From positions 62,001 through 126,000 of the forward strand of contig JAEZCC010000002.1 in the NCBI GenBank assembly GCA_023412715.1: DNA of 64,000 nt, given 5' to 3'. Positions within the stretch are counted from its first letter, which is position 1, and each line of letters opens with the position of its first letter. Origin of the DNA: Bacillota bacterium (GTDB lineage: Bacteria > Bacillota > Clostridia > Oscillospirales > Acutalibacteraceae). The notes beneath the pieces were generated by a model, which was given only the letters and a program-made list of their open reading frames with translations, did not search any database and was not told where the DNA came from. Below are positions 43,455 to 51,935 of the stretch, piece after piece. Both the position numbers and the translations under genes were made by a program.

Positions 43455-44483
43455 TCACTGCCACTGCTTCAAGGTCTTTTTCGCTTCCTCCACGGTAACA
43501 ACGTGGGATGGAAGCAGAATCTGCTTGTCAATCGTCTTGCCCTGCGAAAGCTCTTCGGCTTTCTGGAAAGCTGTCTGAGCGATTTCGATCGGCACCTGGC
43601 AGGCAACGGATGTGAACGAACCGTCGATCAGGGCTGCCTTGCCGTCCGGAGATGCATCGATGCTGAATACGCCGATATCCTTTTTGCCGGAAGCCTTGAT
43701 TGCCGCAACCGCGCCCAAAGCGGACGGGTCGTTGATGCAGAAAAACGCATTCAGATCAGGGTGCGCCTGGATGATGTCCTCCGCGAGCGGCATGGACTTG
43801 TCCAGCGCGGCCTTGCCGTCCTGCTGGGCGATGATCTTGAACTTATCTGCGCTGCTGCCGAGGCCCGCTTCAAAGCCCTTGACACGGTTGACGCAACTTT
43901 CGTTCGACGGGAAGTCCAGAATCGCGATCTTTGCGCCGTTCGGGTATTTCTTGACCATTTCCTGACCGACCAGCGTTCCGGCCTGATAGGCGTCTGTTGC
44001 AATCACGGACTTTACGAGGTCGCGGTCAGCCGTCACAACAGGCGTATCGACGTTGATGACCGGGATATTCTTGCCAGCTAGGGTTTCCAGACCTTGGTGC
44101 AGGCCCTGGGAGTCAACCGGAATCAGGAAAACAGCGTCTACTTTACGGTTGGCAACGTCCGAAATCTGGTTCAGCTGTTTGTTGACATCATAGTCCGGGT
44201 CAAGGCAGACATAGTTGTAGCCCTTTTCCGCGCAGAGCTTTTTGAAAGTATCATTCATCGTGCTCTGGAAGGTGTTGTTCTGCGTGTTCGGCAAAAACGC
44301 GAAGCTGAGCTTCCCGCTCTTGGAGGCGGTGGTATCCGCCGCAGCCGACGCGCTGCTGTCAGCGGAACCTGCGGCGGACGCGCCGCCCGCCGTGCTGCCG
44401 GCCGTCTGCCCGGATTTACCGCAGCCCGTCATGGACCCGGCGACGAGCAGCAGGCTCAGCATCAGGGAAAATGCTTTTTTCAT
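43455..44483 (-). CDS. Ribose-type ABC solute-binding lipoprotein (RbsB-like)
   Basis: A 342-residue periplasmic-binding-fold lipoprotein with lipobox GSMTGC, followed by a Ser/Ala-rich linker. It has FAFLPNTQNNTFQSTMNDTFKKLC, PVINVDTPVVTADRDLVKSVIATDAYQAG and the FCINDPSALGAVAAIKASG segment of pentose/hexose-binding proteins. AGGAG lies 9 bases before the ATG. It is first in the transporter operon, behind the LacI-controlled promoter at 44605-44642. Confidence 0.94.
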   Translation of the reverse strand: MKKAFSLMLSLLLVAGSMTGCGKSGQTAGSTAGGASAAGSADSSASAAADTTASKSGKLSFAFLPNTQNNTFQSTMNDTFKKLCAEKGYNYVCLDPDYDVNKQLNQISDVANRKVDAVFLIPVDSQGLHQGLETLAGKNIPVINVDTPVVTADRDLVKSVIATDAYQAGTLVGQEMVKKYPNGAKIAILDFPSNESCVNRVKGFEAGLGSSADKFKIIAQQDGKAALDKSMPLAEDIIQAHPDLNAFFCINDPSALGAVAAIKASGKKDIGVFSIDASPDGKAALIDGSFTSVACQVPIEIAQTAFQKAEELSQGKTIDKQILLPSHVVTVEEAKKTLKQWQ

Positions 44484-44604
44484 TACAAAGATCTCCTCTC
44501 AAAAATCGACTTAGACTTTTGCCGGCACGGCGCGGAGTTAATTTAAGCAATTTTTGTTTCATTTTCTGCGAATTCTCCGCATGTGTCGAATGCTTATCTG
44601 TTTA

Positions 44605-44642
44605 TTTGCGTAAATTATATGATATATTTGTAAAATTATCAA
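44605..44642 (-). promoter_or_regulatory. Promoter of the fructan importer operon with LacI-type operator
   Basis: On the minus strand TTGATA (44637-44642) and TATAAT (44614-44619) have a 17-base spacer. TTTACGCAAA (44605-44614) begins at the end of the -10 and covers the start point, so a bound repressor would block polymerase. It matches the TTTACGTAAA sites at 44698 and 46732. Confidence 0.78.
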
Positions 44643-44694
44643 TACTTCTGAAGAAAATAACATATCTTTTAGATAAAATGTTTTTACCAATTAT

Positions 44695-46710
44695 TTATTT
44701 ACGTAAATTATGTTTTAATTCTCTTTCCATCTCTTCCGGAACGGGCTCATGAATGATTTCATTCCACGACTGAATCAGGTTTTCCGGCTGGACCATGCGG
44801 GCCGGGACCCCGATATATTTGTACTCCGTATCGCCCAAAAGGGCTTTCGCGGTGGCCAGGGCAACCGCAACTCCCTGCTCGTAGGGACGCTGCGTGCTGA
44901 GCCCGACCACCATCTCGTTGCGGGCAAGGTACTTTGCAATTTCCAGGTCAAGGTCGCAGGTCACGACGGCGATGTCCTCCCGGTGCAGCTCTTTCAAGGC
45001 GCGGATTACCTGCAGTGCTGGCCGTTCCCACGAAACATAGAGCCCGTTAATCTCCGGATGTGCCAGAATCATCCTGCGGCTCACTTCATACGCCCGGTCA
45101 ATCTGGTAGAAAAAATCCGTCGCAACGACGTTCGCTTCCGGATATTCCTCCCGTATCACCTGCTCCGCGACCATATCCCTCAGATGCGTGCCGTAAAACG
45201 GAGCTCCGTGGTCAAGAAAGGCGACGTTCGCCTGCGTTCCCTTCCCTCGGAAATACTCCCCCAGCAAGACGCCTGCGTTCTGGCCGTTTTCCCTTTCGTC
45301 CACGGAAACGCACGAAGCATAATCGTCCTTTTTCAGACCGGCAGGCACTGCGCTGATAAAAACGAGTTTTGTCTCCTTTGAGATCTCCCTGAATTTTTCC
45401 GCCGTGACCATATCGTCCACCGGAATGGCAATAACCGCGTCCGGCTTCTGCATCTTCAGACTGTCCAGCTGGGTCATTTGAAGCTCCGGATCAAAATGGG
45501 CGTCCGTCACGGCTACGACCGCAACGCCGATTTTGCCGAGCGTATCCCGGATGGCATTTTCGTGAAGGCGCGTCCATGCCGTCCCGCTGTAATGGAACGA
45601 GATCCCGACCCGATATTTTCCACGGCGCAGCCGTTCAATCTCCTCCTCAGTCAGGGTCAGCTCCTCGGGGGAAACCGCCTTTTCCCCGAACGGCCCCCGG
45701 CCGACCATCTGCGTCGACTTGCGGATAATCAGATCCGCGGGCAGTTTTTCTTCCCGCACGGGAAGATCGTTTTTGCGGATGCGCTCCATCAGCAGCTGCG
45801 CCGCAAGACGGCCCATCTTTTCCGAAGACTGACGCAGCAGCGTAAGCGGCGGATCAATCAGTTCGCACCAGCTCTCATCCCCGCACCCCACAACGGAAAC
45901 GTCCTTCGGCACCTCAAGCTTCAGGCCTCGCAAAATGCGCAGCAGGCACAGCGTAATTCTGTTTTCCGTTGCCAGAAAAGCGCTTGCCGTGTTGTTCAGA
46001 CAGATATTCCGTATGGTCTGCTCGCATTCTTCTCTGCGGTACAGGTCCAACGGTACAACCAGATGGTCGCGGAATTTGATTCGGTTGTCCGCCAGCGCCT
46101 TTTTATAGCCGGCGACGCACTCCTCCGCAGTCAGCGGGTCATTTTCATTCAACAAAAGGACAATGTTTTCGTGTCCGCTTTTCAAAAGGTGCGTGACGCC
46201 GGCGGCGACGGCGCTGTGGCTGTCATAGCGTACGCAGTCGGCGCCGGAATCCCGCAGGCCCCTGCCAAGGAGCAGTACGGGGAGCCCGGAAGAAAACAGC
46301 CGCGAGTAGTCGGCGCCGTTTTGTCCTGCCGGGGAAAGGATGATACCGGCGATGCGCTTGTCGAGCATCATCTCGTTCAGAATATGCTTTTCGCTGACCC
46401 GGTCGTCCCGGGTCAGCAGCACCGAAAGATAAAAGCCTTCTTTTTCGATTGCGCTGGAAACGGCGGGAGCCACCTGCGCGTACATAGTGTCTTCCAGCCC
46501 GGGGATCACCAGCGCGATGATCGATTTTCTGCCGGTTCTCAGGTGGCACTCCTTCTCTGCCACTTTCTGGGAATATCCGGTCGATTCGATGACCTGCTGA
46601 ATCTTTTCCACAAGCTCCGGACTGACATACCTGGTTTTATTGATTACGTGCGAGACCGTTGCGATGGAAACTCCGGCCTTTTCTGCCACGTCTTTCAGCG
46701 TCACTTTCAC
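44695..46710 (-). CDS. LacI-family regulator with an extra C-terminal sugar-binding domain
   Basis: About 672 residues, twice the usual LacI length. The N-terminal helix-turn-helix is VTLKDVAEKAGVSIATVSHVINKTRYVS, then a normal LacI sensor domain (IALVIPGLEDTMYAQ to LPADLIIRKSTQMVG, about 60-340). A second periplasmic-binding-type domain (about 370-660) follows, opening KYRVGISFHYSGTAWTRLHENAI, with VDDMVTAEKFREIS and GLYVSWERPALQVIRALKEL. GTG at 46710 has GGGGG 6 bases upstream; a frame from 46764 lacks one. It should repress the fructan genes and itself through TTTRCGTAAA sites. The second domain may sense another sugar. Confidence 0.88.
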   Translation of the reverse strand: MKVTLKDVAEKAGVSIATVSHVINKTRYVSPELVEKIQQVIESTGYSQKVAEKECHLRTGRKSIIALVIPGLEDTMYAQVAPAVSSAIEKEGFYLSVLLTRDDRVSEKHILNEMMLDKRIAGIILSPAGQNGADYSRLFSSGLPVLLLGRGLRDSGADCVRYDSHSAVAAGVTHLLKSGHENIVLLLNENDPLTAEECVAGYKKALADNRIKFRDHLVVPLDLYRREECEQTIRNICLNNTASAFLATENRITLCLLRILRGLKLEVPKDVSVVGCGDESWCELIDPPLTLLRQSSEKMGRLAAQLLMERIRKNDLPVREEKLPADLIIRKSTQMVGRGPFGEKAVSPEELTLTEEEIERLRRGKYRVGISFHYSGTAWTRLHENAIRDTLGKIGVAVVAVTDAHFDPELQMTQLDSLKMQKPDAVIAIPVDDMVTAEKFREISKETKLVFISAVPAGLKKDDYASCVSVDERENGQNAGVLLGEYFRGKGTQANVAFLDHGAPFYGTHLRDMVAEQVIREEYPEANVVATDFFYQIDRAYEVSRRMILAHPEINGLYVSWERPALQVIRALKELHREDIAVVTCDLDLEIAKYLARNEMVVGLSTQRPYEQGVAVALATAKALLGDTEYKYIGVPARMVQPENLIQSWNEIIHEPVPEEMERELKHNLRK
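44698..44707. promoter_or_regulatory. LacI-type operator inside the 3' end of the regulator gene
   Basis: Perfect palindrome TTTACGTAAA overlaps the codons for the last residues (NLRK) and part of the stop of the regulator. It lies 93 bases upstream of the similar site in the importer promoter, a distance that could allow looping between the two. Confidence 0.6.
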
Positions 46711-46731
46711 AATTATCCCCCGCCCCTGATT

Positions 46732-46783
46732 TTTACGTAAATTTACTGCTAAATACTTTAACACGTCTGTTTCCGGCTGTCAA
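46732..46783 (-). promoter_or_regulatory. Promoter of the LacI-type regulator with its own operator
   Basis: TTGACA (46778-46783) and TAAAGT (46755-46760) have a 17-base spacer on the minus strand. The palindrome TTTACGTAAA (46732-46741) lies just past the expected start point, between it and the GTG start. This is the layout expected for autorepression. Confidence 0.75.
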
Positions 46784-46850
46784 CGCGGGGACGAAATTTA
46801 AAGGTATGCAATTTTTGCGTAATTCTTTAACCGGGATTGGAAGCAAAACA

Positions 46851-46890
46851 AGGTACGTTCTTCTCTGCCGCGGCAGAGAAGAACGTACCT
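46851..46890 (-). terminator. 40-bp perfect palindrome, terminator of the fructokinase gene
   Basis: AGGTACGTTCTTCTCTGCCG is followed at once by its exact complement, giving a 20-bp stem with only a minimal loop. On the minus strand TTGTTTTGC follows. It lies 67 bases after the fructokinase stop, before the LacI promoter. It should insulate the two units. Confidence 0.78.
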
Positions 46891-46956
46891 TCGCAGGACG
46901 GAACCCATCACCCGGCACGGATGAAAACGCTTCCCTTCTCATCCCCGCGGGAACAG

Positions 46957-47928
46957 TCAGGCGACAGTCGGCCTCTCGAGCAATGCGCGGATTTCCGCGT
47001 CGGTGGGCATCGCCGTAATGGCGCCCCGCTTCGTTGTGGTCAGGCTGGCAGCGGCACTCGCATAGCGCAGCAGCTCGCGGCACTGCTCCACGCTCATCGC
47101 TTCGGGGTTCAGACCATATTCCAGCAGACGGCTCAGGGCGGTCCCGCAGAAGGAATCCCCCGCGCCCGTCGTGTCGATGGTTTTCACCTCGCTGAAGCAG
47201 GGATGCTGCAGGACAAGACTGCCGCGGAGCAGATAGGCGCCGTCTTTGCCGCAGGTGACGAACAGCATTCTGGGGCGGTACTGTTCCATCAGCCTCGCCG
47301 CGTTGGGGAGGATCTCCCCCGGCCCGTACAGGAAGCTCAGCTCATAATCCGATATCTTGATGATGTCTGCGTAGGCCAGCACCGACTCCATCGCTTTTTT
47401 CGCGTCGTCCATGTTCGGCCAGAGCGGCTCACGGAGGTTCGGGTCGACCGAAATGACCACCCCGGCAGACTTAGCGACGTCCAGCGCCTGAAAAGTCGCC
47501 TCACGGCAGGCGCTGTCGGTAAGCGAAAGTGTCCCGCAATGGAAGATGCGGCTTTCCCGAATCAGCTCAGCCGGGATTTCTTCCGCGCGCAGCATGACAT
47601 CGGCACTGTTTTTCCTGGCAAATGAAAAATCACGGTTCCCCTCGCTGTCGAGCGTGACAAAAGCGAGAGTCGTAAAATAATCCGGCGTCAGGACCAGACC
47701 GCTGCTGTCGATTTCCAGCCGGTCCAGCGTATCCTTCAGATATCTCCCGAAAATATCCTGGCCGACCTTGCCGATGAAAGCGGCGGAACGCCCCAGCTTC
47801 CTCGCGGCGGCCAGAACATTACACGGTGCTCCGCCGGGATTCGCTTCAAACCGGAAACTCCCCTGCTCGCTCCTGCCGATCGGCGAAAAATCAATTAAAA
47901 GCTCCCCCAACGCGACAATATCGTGCAC
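46957..47928 (-). CDS. PfkB-family fructokinase
   Basis: A 323-residue ribokinase-fold sugar kinase: GELLIDFSP and ANPGGAPCNVLAAARKLGRSAAFIGKVGQDIFG at the N-terminus, and TIDTTGAGDSFCGTAL with the catalytic Asp of the GAGD anion hole. The GTG start has GAGGAGG 8 bases upstream. Together with the GH32 enzyme and importer it completes uptake, hydrolysis and phosphorylation of fructose units. It has its own terminator, so it is transcribed separately from the regulator. Confidence 0.93.
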   Translation of the reverse strand: MHDIVALGELLIDFSPIGRSEQGSFRFEANPGGAPCNVLAAARKLGRSAAFIGKVGQDIFGRYLKDTLDRLEIDSSGLVLTPDYFTTLAFVTLDSEGNRDFSFARKNSADVMLRAEEIPAELIRESRIFHCGTLSLTDSACREATFQALDVAKSAGVVISVDPNLREPLWPNMDDAKKAMESVLAYADIIKISDYELSFLYGPGEILPNAARLMEQYRPRMLFVTCGKDGAYLLRGSLVLQHPCFSEVKTIDTTGAGDSFCGTALSRLLEYGLNPEAMSVEQCRELLRYASAAASLTTTKRGAITAMPTDAEIRALLERPTVA

Positions 47929-48774
47929 GTTAAATGCCTCCTCTGAAATGATGGATGTGTGCTTATTGTAAGCTTAAATTTTGCATGTATTGTGTTTATT
48001 TTGAAAATTTACCGGCGCATAAAAGGAAAGAAAGCCGGTTGCAACCCTGCGCAAACACGATATTCGGTCTGTTCGAAAAGCACCCGATCAAACGGCGTGC
48101 CTTGTAACGCACCCATTTTCAATCAGTGAATCCAAACAAAATTTCTATAAAAAAAGGAATCCCTAATTTCGCGTCGCTGGCCATTTCCTTTTTGGAAATG
48201 TTGTTAATAACTTCAAAACCGCAAATTGCAATTGCAATTTGCGGAAATAATTAGAGACTCTGCTTGATTGTTATATCAAAAGGATAAAGCATGAAATCCT
48301 TAGCTAGTTCCGACAGGCGTAAACCAGCTTACATACTCGGCAACACTTTTACCTACATTCGCGGGGATGATCAACAGTTCCTCGCGTATCTCTTTATGTA
48401 TCACATGCAATGGATTTTTGTAAAGTTGGATACTGCCGTTCAATGTCGTGAACTTATCTTTTTAGGGATATCGGCAATCCTTAGATGCAACGCTTGGGTG
48501 TGATCCGATATTTTTTTGCACTAAACTGCCTGCTTGGTGCCACGCAATTAGGAATTCCCAATGAATTCATTTTGCCTGCTATGTATCAAAGTCGCCGATT
48601 CCAACTTTCCCGATAAAAGCGCTAGTTCCGCCGGGTTCTGAATCTATTGCTAAATACATTGACCGGAGATCTCCGGAGTTCTTTGCAGAACCTGCATTCC
48701 TGATCATCTAAACTATAAAAATAAGGTCCTTCAGGACTTCTCGGGTAGTTAGAAATCTAGATGATTCAATTTCA
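47929..48774. other. Decayed intergenic stretch, no convincing gene
   Basis: The plus-strand 70-codon frame at 48291-48503 has no ribosome site or recognised family. A minus-strand fragment near 48585-48660 reads DSEPGGTSAFIGKVGIGDF, similar to the GGAPCNVL-to-AFIGKVGQDIFG part of the neighbouring fructokinase. It may be the relic of a second PfkB gene. A CATTTCC/GGAAATG hairpin lies at 48182-48200. Confidence 0.45.
48219..48244. repeat. 26-bp perfect palindrome
   Basis: CCGCAAATTGCAA is followed directly by its exact complement TTGCAATTTGCGG. It lies in non-coding AT-rich DNA with no gene start within 40 bases on either strand, so it could be an old operator, a cruciform or a terminator stem of a vanished gene. 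Confidence 0.7.
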
Positions 48775-49602
48775 TCATCCCTTTATCGCGCCACTGATAA
48801 GCCCGTTTTCAATTTTATTCTGAAATAAAATATATACTATAATAACCGGAATTGTTGTCAGCGAAATGCCTGCCATGGACGCGCTATAATTTGTACTATA
48901 CTCACCGAAGAAATTGAGTAGTCCCATTGAAATAGTTCCCTTGCTCTTATCAGTAAGAAAAATTAATGGAAACAACAAGTTGTTCCAAACCTGAATAAAG
49001 TTAAAGATCGAAGCACTAATAATACCGGGAGAAGATAGAGGTAAGATCGCCTTCGTAAATACCTGAAAAGTATTTGCACCATCCATTATCATTGCTTCTT
49101 CCAATTCATTCGGAATACCTTTAATAAAGCCATTAAGAATAAGAATTGTCATAGGTAAGCAAAATGCAGTATACAAAAGTATCATACTGATATAGCTATT
49201 CATTAGATTAAACTTTCCAAAAAAATAGGACAAGGGAATTAATACTGCTTGGATTGGAACCATCATCCCGGCAATAAAAAAAATATATACGACGGATCTT
49301 AGCTGAAATGAAAATTTTGAAAGTATATATGCCGCAAGTGCTCCTACAAAAGCTGTCAAAGCGATCGTGCAGGCTGCAAGAATAATTGTATTCAAAAAAT
49401 ATCTTCCGATATTTCCAACACCCCATGCGGTTACATAACTTTGAAATCTAAACTGTGTAGGCCATGCAGTAAATGATTGAAAAATCTCAAGATTACTTTT
49501 AAATGAACATAAAATTGAAAATATAAGCGGATAGACATTGATGACGGCAATAACAAAAAATACAGCAAATGCTATTTTACTTAGAAAACTGTTTTTTCTC
49601 AA
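48775..49602 (-). CDS. Carbohydrate ABC permease (MalG-like)
   Basis: About 275 residues with six predicted helices and EAA loop ELEEAMIMDGANTFQVFTKAILPL. A TTG at 49623 lies upstream, but the TTG at 49602 has AAAGGAG 8 bases before it and avoids overlap with the partner permease. Codon use is clearly AT-rich compared with the fructan and amino-sugar importers, in line with a separate origin. Confidence 0.92.
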   Translation of the reverse strand: MRKNSFLSKIAFAVFFVIAVINVYPLIFSILCSFKSNLEIFQSFTAWPTQFRFQSYVTAWGVGNIGRYFLNTIILAACTIALTAFVGALAAYILSKFSFQLRSVVYIFFIAGMMVPIQAVLIPLSYFFGKFNLMNSYISMILLYTAFCLPMTILILNGFIKGIPNELEEAMIMDGANTFQVFTKAILPLSSPGIISASIFNFIQVWNNLLFPLIFLTDKSKGTISMGLLNFFGEYSTNYSASMAGISLTTIPVIIVYILFQNKIENGLISGAIKG

Positions 49603-49619
49603 TGCTTTCTCTCCTTTAT

Positions 49620-50516
49620 TCAATATTCAATGCTATCCCGTTTATTCATAAGGCCAAGGCTAAACATGGAAACAATGATGCATAATACAAATATAACGGT
49701 AGCTATTGCACTGCCAAATCCATAATTATTATAGCGATAAGCCTGGTTGTACATTAAAAGGGCAGGTACAATTGTACTGTTATTGGTGCCACCATTCGGT
49801 GTAAGAATATAAACCGTATCAAATATTTTTAAGATTCCGGTTATAACCATAACCACAGAAATTTTAATTTGATCCCATAACATAGGAATGTATAAGTAAA
49901 ACACTTTTTTGATGCCGGTGCAAGAATCCAGTTCACCGGCCTCAAGAACAGAATTAGGTATTGCAGAAAGACCTGCAATACAAATGATCATGTAATATCC
50001 AACACTGGTCCAAGCGCTAACAACAATTAAACAGATTAATGATGTGTTCGGATTTACAAGCCACTGCTGCATAAGATTATGCAAGTTGAGAGTATTCAAA
50101 AAGTTGTTTAAAATTCCCTTATCAGTAGGAAAGTATATAAAGTTCCACAGCAAAGAAACCGCAGTAACGTTCAATATCATGGGAATAAAGAATGCCGCTT
50201 TAAAAAAGCGACCGCACCTTTTAAAATGGTAAATGAGAAGGCCAAGTATAAAGCCAAGCGGTACTTGTAATAATAGGCTGATTATAACATATATCGCTAT
50301 ATTCACAAGAGATATTAAAAAGGTCCGATTTGCAAACAATGCAATGTAATTTTTTATTCCAATAAATTTCAATGAAACACTTTGGATCCCAGGCCATTCA
50401 TTAAAGGAAAAATATATCGTCGTTAGTACCGGCAAAAGCTCAAATACAAAATAAATTAGAAACGCCGGGATTAAAAACAGAACAATTATTTTCAGATTTT
50501 TGTGGTATCTTTCCAC
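49620..50516 (-). CDS. Carbohydrate ABC permease (MalF-like)
   Basis: A 298-residue permease: helix IIVLFLIPAFLIYFVFELLPV first, and the coupling loop LEAGELDSCTGIKKVFYLYIPML, a slightly degenerate EAA motif. The GTG start has AAGGAG 8 bases upstream. It follows the binding protein gene and precedes the second permease. Confidence 0.92.
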   Translation of the reverse strand: MERYHKNLKIIVLFLIPAFLIYFVFELLPVLTTIYFSFNEWPGIQSVSLKFIGIKNYIALFANRTFLISLVNIAIYVIISLLLQVPLGFILGLLIYHFKRCGRFFKAAFFIPMILNVTAVSLLWNFIYFPTDKGILNNFLNTLNLHNLMQQWLVNPNTSLICLIVVSAWTSVGYYMIICIAGLSAIPNSVLEAGELDSCTGIKKVFYLYIPMLWDQIKISVVMVITGILKIFDTVYILTPNGGTNNSTIVPALLMYNQAYRYNNYGFGSAIATVIFVLCIIVSMFSLGLMNKRDSIEY

Positions 50517-50597
50517 TTGGTTTACTCCTTATCATAATCGCGTGTCAAGTTAATCCCCGACACGCGATTATAAATATCTCTCAATGTTTAATTCTTA

Positions 50598-51917
50598 CTA
50601 ATATTTTCCTGAATTGATGAGACTAGCTGTATCTGAAGCAGATGACGATAACATCATATTAAGAATAGCATTACGGGAGGAATCACAAAGCGTTGAAGTG
50701 GGGTCATAGTCGAAGTACTCGCCGATAGATTTTTTAATTGTATTAGAGTAAGATATCATATCCTTAAATAACTGTGGAGCGTTGCTAGGCGGAGTTATAT
50801 TTTTATAGGGAGCAACACGCATGGCAGCATTCATACGCTCCTGAATAGATTGCGGCGTTGTCATGAATTTCACAAGTTTCAGTGTTGCGTCTTTTTGTTC
50901 ACCAGTCATATTGCCAGATAAAAACCAACCAGAGGTGTAAATAACATGTACATCCTTATATTCCGGCTTATCTGTAAAATAAGGAAAAGGGAAAATTGCA
51001 AACTGATCTTTAATGGTTGAATCAGAGTTCATAATCTCTGGAATAATAGGGCTGCTATGTGTTATCATTGCGACTTCACCAGTAAGGAATTGGTTCATTT
51101 GAGTGTTGTAATCCATACCTTCAAAACCGTCTGCAAAGGCATGATATTTATCTTTTAGATCCTTAGTAATCTGTAGTGACTCAACAACATCGGTATCAGT
51201 CCATTTCTTTTTCCCGGTGCCCAAAGCGAAGATACCATCGGAACCAATGCGTTTGGCGAGAATATTGTTAAAGATGTGACCCATAACCCATGTATCCTTG
51301 CCGCCTACCCCAATCGGAGTAATTTTGGCAACATTTAACTTTTTTATAACATCATAGAATTCGTCCATTGTTTCAGGAATTTTCGTAATTCCTGCTTTTT
51401 TGAATAATTCTTTGTTATAGAACATCGCATCAACATTAAGCTCATTCGGAATACCATAAATGCCTTTTACTCCGTAGGCGTCGAGTTTATATGTATCAAG
51501 CGCACCGTCCTGGAAGCTTGCTTTCCACTTCGGATCATCGTCCAGAGCTTTTGTGAGATCCATGATTACGCCATTTTTTGCATACTGTGAAAGGCTTGCT
51601 ATGCCGGGTGTGTAGAAGACACTGGGGATTGCCCCTGTTGAAATATCAACTTTCAGCTTATTATTGTAAGCCGATTCTTCATAGATCGAGTCGTTTTGAA
51701 CCGTGATATTGGGGTTTGCTTTCACAAAAGCATCAATCTGGCTTTGGTAAACCTTCGCCATTGGAGTATCGCCAGCATCACGACTCATAAAAGTGATTTT
51801 GACCTTTCCGTTACCGGATGGCGATGTGTTCCCGTTTGAACTGTTACTGCATGCACAAAATGAAATCATCATTGCAAAAGCGAGAATTGTGCTGACTATC
51901 CGCGTGCTTTTTTTCAT
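50598..51917 (-). CDS. Carbohydrate ABC solute-binding lipoprotein (CUT1)
   Basis: About 439 residues, lipobox ISFCAC, then the family-1 fold with KITFMSRDAGDTPMAKVYQ, YNKELFKKAGITKIPETMDEF and the C-terminal VKFMTTPQSIQERMNAAMRVAP. GGGAGG lies 7 bases before the ATG at 51917. It sits 18 bases after the putative glycosidase gene. No ATPase is present in the operon. Confidence 0.93.
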   Translation of the reverse strand: MKKSTRIVSTILAFAMMISFCACSNSSNGNTSPSGNGKVKITFMSRDAGDTPMAKVYQSQIDAFVKANPNITVQNDSIYEESAYNNKLKVDISTGAIPSVFYTPGIASLSQYAKNGVIMDLTKALDDDPKWKASFQDGALDTYKLDAYGVKGIYGIPNELNVDAMFYNKELFKKAGITKIPETMDEFYDVIKKLNVAKITPIGVGGKDTWVMGHIFNNILAKRIGSDGIFALGTGKKKWTDTDVVESLQITKDLKDKYHAFADGFEGMDYNTQMNQFLTGEVAMITHSSPIIPEIMNSDSTIKDQFAIFPFPYFTDKPEYKDVHVIYTSGWFLSGNMTGEQKDATLKLVKFMTTPQSIQERMNAAMRVAPYKNITPPSNAPQLFKDMISYSNTIKKSIGEYFDYDPTSTLCDSSRNAILNMMLSSSASDTASLINSGKY

Positions 51918-51935
51918 TATGCTTCCTCCCAATTT

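Noticed and set aside
45478..46740. 420-codon plus-strand frame
   Set aside because: Antisense to the LacI-type regulator; product lacks any domain and no ribosome site precedes it.
48291..48503. 70-codon plus-strand frame in the decayed intergenic stretch
   Set aside because: No ribosome site, no family, and surrounding sequence looks like pseudogene debris.
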